DNA from: Cryptomeria japonica
Lineage: Eukaryota; Streptophyta; Pinopsida; Cupressales; Cupressaceae
Reading direction: 5' to 3'
Length of the DNA stretch: 64,000 nucleotides
Assembly (NCBI RefSeq): GCF_030272615.1
Contig: NC_081407.1
Coordinates: 438,121,230 to 438,185,229 of the forward strand
The stretch's first letter is position 1; the number at the start of each line of letters is the position of its first letter. Of this stretch, positions 57,479 to 64,000 are shown piece by piece. A model generated the notes under the pieces. It was not told the DNA's origin, made no database searches, and saw only the letters and a list, made by a program, of their open reading frames with translations. The translations under genes were made by a program, and so were the position numbers.

Positions 57479-57660
57479 CCCTAAACCCTAACCCTAACTA
57501 TAATCATAAACCTAAACCAAATCCTAATCTCAATGCTAATCTTAACCTTAATCCTAACCTTGACCCTAACCTTAGCCCTAACCAACTCTAAATCTTCACA
57601 CTACTCCTAATTATAATTCCGATCCCAACCCTAATTGTAATTCCAACCCTACCCTTAATC
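57479..57660 (+). repeat. Degenerate interstitial telomere-like repeats
   Basis: The stretch reads CCTAAACCCTAACCCTAACT and then a long run of CCTAA, CTTAA and CCTAAT variants with ACCTTA, ACCCTAA and AATCC. Perfect plant telomere units (CCCTAAA) are few. It is most likely a decayed interstitial telomere-type array or a microsatellite derived from one. It lies about 100 bases from the right end of B1 and touches the CACTA fragment. Confidence 0.75.
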
Positions 57661-57830
57661 CTTACAATGTCGAATCTGGATTGGATGATACAAACAAAGA
57701 GTTAGATGAAGAAGAAGATCAATGACATTGAAATGTATGAGTTATGCAATTATATTATCTATTTGATATTGATTTCTTGATATAATTATATTTGACTTAT
57801 ATGGTTACATAATTAATTCATGATCTATAT
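57658..57830 (+). repeat. Second copy of the CACTA-type gene end
   Basis: The sequence from CCTTACAATGTCGAATCTGG onward matches 18756-18915, including the coding end (KELDEEEDQ, stop) and 100 bases of 3' flank. With the DUF4216 remnant at 18247-18815 it shows two members of one transposon family, or a segmental duplication, on opposite sides of B1. Confidence 0.85.
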
Positions 57831-60800
57831 TTTGTTTATGGAACGTACCTAATGTTGGAGCTTAAAATCACTGGTTTTGATAATAGGAAGCTAAAAAAAT
57901 GAGTATATTTTGTTTATGGAACATACCTAATGTTGGAAGCCTAGTATATATTTATATTGATATTTAATAAAAGTTTTACAATGTAAAAAAAGGGGGGCTC
58001 TTATTAGCCAGATTTTCTTTAAAATTTTCAATAAAAAATTTAACAAGTATTCTAGGCCTAAACAACTTCTAGGGTTACCCATACATATCAGATTAGGCTT
58101 TCTTTCATAAGACAAAAAAGGAAGCCATTTAACACATGCTAAAGAAGGATTACATATGGGGATTTTACATTACATCCATGAGAAAAAATTGGAAGCAGTA
58201 GTACAAAAAACATACTGTCTATCGTTCATTCTTGCATGGCTACTAGAGCAATAATATTCTGAGGAAATTCATTATATTGGCTGATAATGAAACTTTGCCC
58301 CTAACTATGTATCACAGGTATTATCATGTGCACACATTCTTGAATATCCTAAAAAATTGTACACCGAACCCATTGCAACCCGCTCACATAAGTTAATACT
58401 TTCCTTGAAAATAACCCGAGAGAAAAATCACACAATGATATGCAAATATCACGGTAAACAAATCCATCCTTAACACAACACATTTATTCACATGAATTCA
58501 TAAAAATACAATTTAGGAGACATAGCATACGACAATGGAATAAATTCTTTCATTTCAAATTGAATTCTTACAATGATTTGGTCATACTCCTCCCTTTTGA
58601 AGTAGACTCTACAACCACTGATAAAACTAGCTTATACTACTCAACTTGCTAAGGTGAAAATATTTTTCTGTTCTCTCCCTTTTTCTTACAACCTTGGTAA
58701 TCCTTTTATATCATAAGGAATGCACAAGCTACAGACTGTTTACATATGGTAGATTCATTATGACTCATCATTTAGCCCATAACAAGAAAATAAACTTCTA
58801 CAAAACCAACAAGAAAAGAGAATATGTCCAAAAACTGTTCTGCTGGAGTCTTAACTACTTTTGAGCCATGCTACCATCGCACTGCAGATGCTTCCAAATG
58901 GACGCATGAATTCCAACACTTCATCCCACAAAAAATCCCAACTGCTTTAAAGCCATGCCCTACGAAATGAAAAATTGAGTACCCTCAGACTTGGAGAAGG
59001 ATCCCTTTGCCCTGAACCGGCAGCAATGAGGGTGGAAAGAAGAGCTCATTCAAAAATCTTGTGAACTAAGAAGGGGTCGCAACTTCCATGCATTGATAGG
59101 ATCCAAATTTTTGCAAACGCGATCCATCCATCCTCCTCGGCTGCTCCTCTTCTCTCTCTTCCACCCCCTCTGAGTGATTCAGTTGTGTAGGGAAAAAAAT
59201 GGACAATCCTTGAAAGGATACTTATGACCGAGAACACCTTCCAAGATCACTGTGATTATCTAGCAGCCTAATGGAACTCTCTCCAACCAGTGTCATAAAA
59301 TGAGAACAACACAAAAGTGCAACTCTATTGCTTCATCTCAGGCAAGGCTAGCAAAATTCTTTGGGAAATAAGACTCATTGTGTTTTCCTATTAATGATCA
59401 ACTTTGCTGATTTTATAGAAAAAAGAGGATTCCAAAGATAGTCCTACAACTACTCCATCATGCAAATTGTGAATCATGGTTTTTTCATTTCAAATCCCTC
59501 CTTATCTGCCATCTGTAAACTTCAGAAGACTCGTACAGGATTTTACTCATTCTGTTATGCCTTATTCTGAATCAAGCAATTATACCATGATCTTATCTAT
59601 CCTTTCTTGCCAAATCACAATCTTCACCAATTATGATCTTTACTCGACAAGATATTCAATTACCATGTATACTTTACTAATGGTAGCTGCATGCAAGTCA
59701 AGAAGTCACGCAATCAACTCTGGGCTAATTAATATCTCAATTCCATATTCTGGGCACCACGCTTAAAACTTCAAATATCAACCGTTGATGTTGCTGAGGT
59801 AGCGTAAATCAAAGTAGGGTTTAAGAGACTTCAAGTACTTTGTCGAAAAACATTCGATGGGAAGAAAAAACACCTTATATCATCGGTATAACCTACATGA
59901 CTTACCCCGATATATCTTCTCTTTGTTGTAGGATGTGCTTTTGGCAAAGTAATTTTATATTTGGTAGATTAGATACAATACATCAAAATTTGTATTTTCG
60001 GTATGTCAAACGTGATTATATGCTGATATGAAATCCCTTTTTGGTACAAGTATCCCTTTTAGAGAAGGTCATACTTATTGTGTTGTTGTTATTAGCTACT
60101 CTGAAACATTCTTTTTCGTTGTAGCATTTCATGAGTCTTGTCGATATTGAGTATTTCATATAAGGAGAAGCATAATGTATTTCTTCCTTGACTTTCTAAA
60201 ATGAATTCATAGATTTCATTTTGCTTTGTTACTACATGCTAGGCTCAACCCTCATGGGAGCCACATTTGTCCCCACATATAGCAAACTCATGTTCATGTA
60301 TTAAGAAAACTCTGTAATTGATGCATATTTAACTGTTTTATCCTTCATGTCTTTCATTAATGAACTTCAACAACAATAATAAAATAAACCATTCTTCTCA
60401 ATCCAATGTTTGTAGACAACTTAGAAAATTTTGAGCGGAGTCTTAGAGAAGAATTTCTCTTTCTGGTTGAATACAAAAGCTTGGTGATGACAAGACCAGT
60501 GGAGTTAACTTATTATTTGAGAAAGACTAAACTTTTTTTTCAGAAAAATAGTGTTCCAACACATAAATGACAAGGTTTGTCACTCTAATGCTAAAACCAA
60601 GTCAAATTAACCCCTAACACCTATTGGAAAAGTCAAAACATACCTTTCTTTCAAATTCACAAGAATGTATAAACGTCCTTTTTGAAACCACACATGCATG
60701 TTATGAAAGTGTATGGTAAATTTACTTATAGCACAAGTTCACATGATAAGCTAACCAATGGCACTATATTGGAGGATAAACCGGCCTATGTAATTAATTT

Positions 60801-62577
60801 AAGAGGTAAGGGATGCCTCTTAGTGGAATTCATAGATTTCGTTTCATTTTTTTACTACATGCTGGGCTCGACCCTCATGGGAGCCACATTTGTCCCCACA
60901 TATAGAAAACTCATGTTCATGTATTAAGTAAACTCTGTAATTGATGCATATTTAACTGTTTTATCCTTCATGTCTTTCATTAATGAACTTCAACAAAAAT
61001 GATCAAATAAACCATTCTTCTCAAGTTGAATGGAACCTTTTTACCAATGAATATATGTTTTCCTACCTTCATGGATCAAGACTTGACATCACCTAAACAA
61101 TCTTCTTTATGTCATAGGATTTCTCCGAAGTGCCTTTGGCATGCTTTAGATGTGTCAATATTAACTAGATTGAATATATTTTTAAAGTCTCTTAACACAT
61201 TCCATGACAAGAAAATGACTCATTTGGATTAAGGAGTACTTTCCTAAACCATTCCTTCATATTCAACAATCCCTTCTCACACCCACATCATAATTAATAT
61301 CCATGTTAGTTGTAATGAGTGTTTTAAACCAACAATCAATGAATCATAGGATAGAAGAAAATTCGTTATGCACACAATAAGTATTTCAATAACTGATTCT
61401 TAAACATCCATCATGATTAAACATCACATATCATAAGCCTTTTTAACAATCACTAGGAGTGTACATAGTATTCAATCATACCATAGGATATAAATCATCA
61501 ATAATTATAAAGAAAGAGAAAGCCAACTATATAAGCTCAGCAAGCCACCATACAAAAATTATATTTTGTAGAAAATAAAATAAACTATATGTTGAAATAA
61601 CATATATATTTTCATATAAACTATATGTTGACATAGCACATATATAAACTATGTATTTCAAATTTCAACTGCGCGCGCAAGAGCATGACATAGCATACTG
61701 CACCGAGACCCTAGCTGGATAGCTGCACTGAGAACCACTGCATCCATCCCCTGATTGGAGAGTTGCAAGACTTCACTGGACAAGTGCTGCAAGGCCATTG
61801 AGTCGAGGAGGAAGACTAGGAACCATTTGGCAGGAGGAAAGCTAGAGTGAGAGTTGAGGGCACTCAGAAAGGGAAAATTGACCAAGGGACAATGACTGTA
61901 AGTGATTTTCCCCACATTTAGAAATTACATTCAAACTTTCCATCTTGACAATGTTTTAAATCTTTGAGCTCATATTTGTTACAATATTGTTATTAATTAG
62001 CTTTCTATTGTAGGAGAAGTAATTTTTCTGGTATAACATATGCTTTTTTTGGATCGATAATTGGTATTTATATTATTTAATAATAATATGAGTACATTTG
62101 AACCAGATAAAAGTGGTTTCATAAAAACACCAGTCAGCCCTACCAACCAAAAAACACTTCTACAAAACCGCCTATTCAGATCAGATGCAGAACCCCCATG
62201 GCATACAAAAAAAACCTCATATCCACACACCCAAAAATACAAAATTAGTGTCCATGACGCCAGCTTGAATTTATAGAGTTGGGGACTAAGTCCCAGACAC
62301 CAAAGACATGAATTTTTTTTTTATCAAAGCAGGAGCCAGACCAAAAAAACTACAATCCAAACTAGACACAACAATTAACCCATAAGTGGCTTGTAAGCTA
62401 GATCATTGTTGAATTCAGAGAGGGACTTCATTTCTTGTGCCGTCCTCTACCTTGGTCGTAGGTCCCGACCCACCTTCGCTCTTGCCACCTCATGAAAAGC
62501 TTGCAAAATTTTCTCCGTCCTCATCAAATTAGCAAAGATTTTGAATGCTTCCCACCCGCGACAAGCTAGGTCCCTAC
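57831..62577. other. 4.7 kb without a recognisable gene
   Basis: No coding region is supported in either strand; the frames present are short and lack recognisable motifs. Two small direct repeats are visible. A ~35-base unit (TATTTTGTTTATGGAAC, TACCTAATGTTGGA) occurs at about 57829 and 57905, and a ~200-base segment is duplicated at 60.2 and 60.8 kb (listed separately). A/T palindromic words (AACTATATGTTGA) recur at about 61585 and 61625. A minus frame at 59046-59237 with ESLRGGGRERRGAAEEDG is of unknown status. Confidence 0.45.
60207..61023 (+). repeat. Direct duplication of a ~200-base segment
   Basis: The segments about 60207-60402 and 60827-61023 match closely: ATTCATAGATTTC at the start, CCCTCATGGGAGCCACATTT and CATGTCTTTCATTAATGAAC in the middle, and ACCATTCTTCTCA at the end. 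They are about 620 bases apart. No gene is involved. Confidence 0.87.
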
Positions 62578-63327
62578 TGTAGACACCTAAAATTGTCCAG
62601 TCTAATTAAATAAATATATTTATTTATTTAATTACTTTAGCCTAATTCTTCTATTAATTAAATAAATCTTTATTTATTTAATTAATTCATTTATCCTCTT
62701 CTAGCCTTATTTCTCATTTAAATAAATACCTTTATTTATTTAAATTATCATTTTCTTAAATTAAATAAATATCTTATTTATTTAATTGATCCCACTTCTT
62801 CTATTAATTAAATAAATCTTTATTTATTTAATTAATTCATTAACCTTTTCTACCCATGACACATGTCATTCATCTCTTAATTCCTACACTACCTACCCTC
62901 TAATCATAGTCGACCATTTATCTTTTACACCTCTCAATCTTATCCCTCTATTTCTTATAGTGTCTTCTATATAAGAAGATGCTTCCTTCATTATCGAACC
63001 CAAATTACTTGATCAATTGACTACTTGACTACACTATGCTTTTCATATGCGATCCTACTTGCAACCACATTTCCGTTCTTTGTTGAGCTCTTGTGCACAT
63101 AAAATCTGAGAGCAAATATATCAAGCAAGATCAATGGAGATAGGAAGAATGGATATCCAAACCCTATTGGACATGTGATGGTATAATCCTTGTGATTTCA
63201 TTTGATTTGCATTGTCTTAGGTAATCTTCATATGTTATGGTGGATCTTTGTTGTTGTCAGGCTAGGGTTTTGTGGTTGAATTCATTTAGTCTTTCATTAT
63301 TGTTGTTATCCATTTTCATCGTATACA
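62578..63327 (+). repeat. 5' LTR of A2 (family A)
   Basis: TGTAGACACC to TCGTATACA, 750 bases, aligned over its length with 8719-9501. It carries the same AT-rich U3 palindromes and a TATA box CTATATAAG at 62967-62975. Confidence 0.93.
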
Positions 63328-63330
63328 TTT

Positions 63331-63348
63331 TGGCACGCCCGGTGGGAC
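63331..63348 (+). other. Primer binding site of A2
   Basis: TGGCACGCCCGGTGGGAC follows three T's after the LTR end, the same spacing as in B1 but a different sequence, so families A and B use different tRNA primers. I have not assigned the tRNA. Confidence 0.8.
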
Positions 63349-63477
63349 TCTTGTCCCTTTTGCATTTAACATCCTTGTTGCAGATTTTGTGTTTTGAAGT
63401 TGTAGATCTAACATTTTCGATAATATTTCAACATTTTCACGTTTGCACACTTTCGGATCGAGTTTTTGATTTTCTGT

Positions 63478-63820
63478 CGCATCTGTGACATCTTGAATCG
63501 CGTCTGTGTCTTCGACATTATTTCACTTTTTGCAGATTGCAAGGTCGCGTCTATGTTCCTGAATCGCATCTGTGAACCTCTGAACCGCGGCTGTGTTTTC
63601 GACAGTATTTTCATTTTCCAGATTGTAGGTTTTCATTATAGGTGCGTCTGTGGGCACTTTAATCACGTCTGTGATATCTAATCACGTTTGTGATCATTTT
63701 AATCACGTCCGTGTCTTGCAAGATTTTCTGTTTTGCATTTTTTTTGCAGAAATGCGTCTGTGTTGGGGAATCGCGTCTGTGAGGTGTAAATTGCATCTAT
63801 GTTGTGAAATCGCATTTTTC
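63478..63820 (+). repeat. Leader motif array of A2, core AATCGCGTCTGTG
   Basis: About 13 degenerate copies of AATCGCGTCTGTG, AATCACGTTTGTGAT and similar lie between 63478 and 63820 at 15-50-base spacing. The position just after the primer site parallels the motif array of the B1 leader. Frames in it are by-products. The remainder to 64000 is leader sequence without a gene. Confidence 0.85.
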
Positions 63821-64000
63821 GCCATTTTGTCTTGCATTTAATGTTTTAGATCTGGTTTATTTTGAGCTAACATCTTTAGATCTAGCTAACGAAATTGGTG
63901 CAACTTGTCTTGAAAGCAAAATCATTTTGTCGAAGGCCCTTATTTTCACAAAGTCTTTTGGATCTAAAATTTACCTAACTTGTGTGCTTGCAGGAAGGGG

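Larger units (their letters stand above)
62578..64000 (+). mobile_element. Ty3/gypsy element A2, 5' end only
   Basis: It has a 5' LTR (62578-63327), primer site (63331) and the first 0.65 kb of leader; the rest is beyond the window. The LTR is the same family as the A1 3' LTR. The 5-bp left flank CCTAC (62573-62577) is the expected target duplication sequence, so CCTAC should follow the 3' LTR if the element is complete. Confidence 0.9.

Noticed and set aside
59046-59237. Possible host exon with ESLRGGGRERRG
   Set aside because: Short, isolated, no splice context or recognisable domain; kept only as an unassigned note.
1-64000. tRNA, rRNA, endogenous pararetrovirus or Helitron sequence
   Set aside because: I looked for cloverleaf-type clusters, rRNA words, movement-protein or coat motifs and CTRR-type hairpin ends and saw none that could be supported.

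Overview
The window is a graveyard of nested plant retrotransposons. I see no intact host gene, no tRNA or rRNA gene and no CRISPR. Ty3/gypsy elements with two RNase H domains, Ty1/copia elements primed by initiator-Met tRNA (TGGTATCAGAGC), a plant-type L1 LINE with an RNase H domain, CACTA-type DUF4216 debris and plant mobile domain (PMD) genes all point to a land plant with a large, repeat-rich genome. A conifer is my best guess, but that is inference.

Layout. 1-2750: AT-rich DNA with an eight-unit ~100-bp tandem repeat. 2753-9501: 5'-truncated gypsy element A1 (pol, long 3' region with an antisense PMD gene, 3' LTR). 9502-10167: a cut-off copia LTR. 10168-17733: full-length copia element C1. 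17734-23868: flanking DNA with a DUF4216 (CACTA) remnant, a broken minus-strand ORF of unknown function and a duplicated 0.3-kb segment. 23874-57375: Ogre/Tat-sized gypsy element B1 with target duplication AGTGC, about 17.5 kb without its guests. B1 is interrupted in its protease by copia-type element N1 (29353-37355, minus strand, target duplication ATCAA) and in its 3' LTR by an L1 LINE (about 49121-57110). 57381-62577: flanking DNA with telomere-like repeats and a second CACTA fragment. 62578-64000: the 5' LTR, primer site and leader of gypsy element A2, of the same LTR family as A1.

The main biological interest is cargo. Both gypsy families carry a PMD gene on the antisense strand between integrase and 3' LTR. 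In A1 a model with its own TATA box, a short first exon, a GT-AG intron and the PMD exon joins in phase. B1 has the same TATA position, a first exon with matching residues and an acceptor at the same place. N1 has no pol; behind an unusual coiled-coil and multi-zinc-knuckle gag it has an open frame of about 1,100 codons. The LINE carries a third ORF after its RNase H domain. The unattached ORF at 19.4-22.2 kb looks architecturally similar to the N1 and LINE cargo.

All elements are decayed. Nearly every premature stop is explained by a C-to-T change on one strand or the other (CGA, CAA, CAG or TGG becoming a stop), as expected for long-term cytosine methylation. Several catalytic residues are lost by the same kind of change. 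Coordinates of frameshifts and exon ends are approximate where marked.
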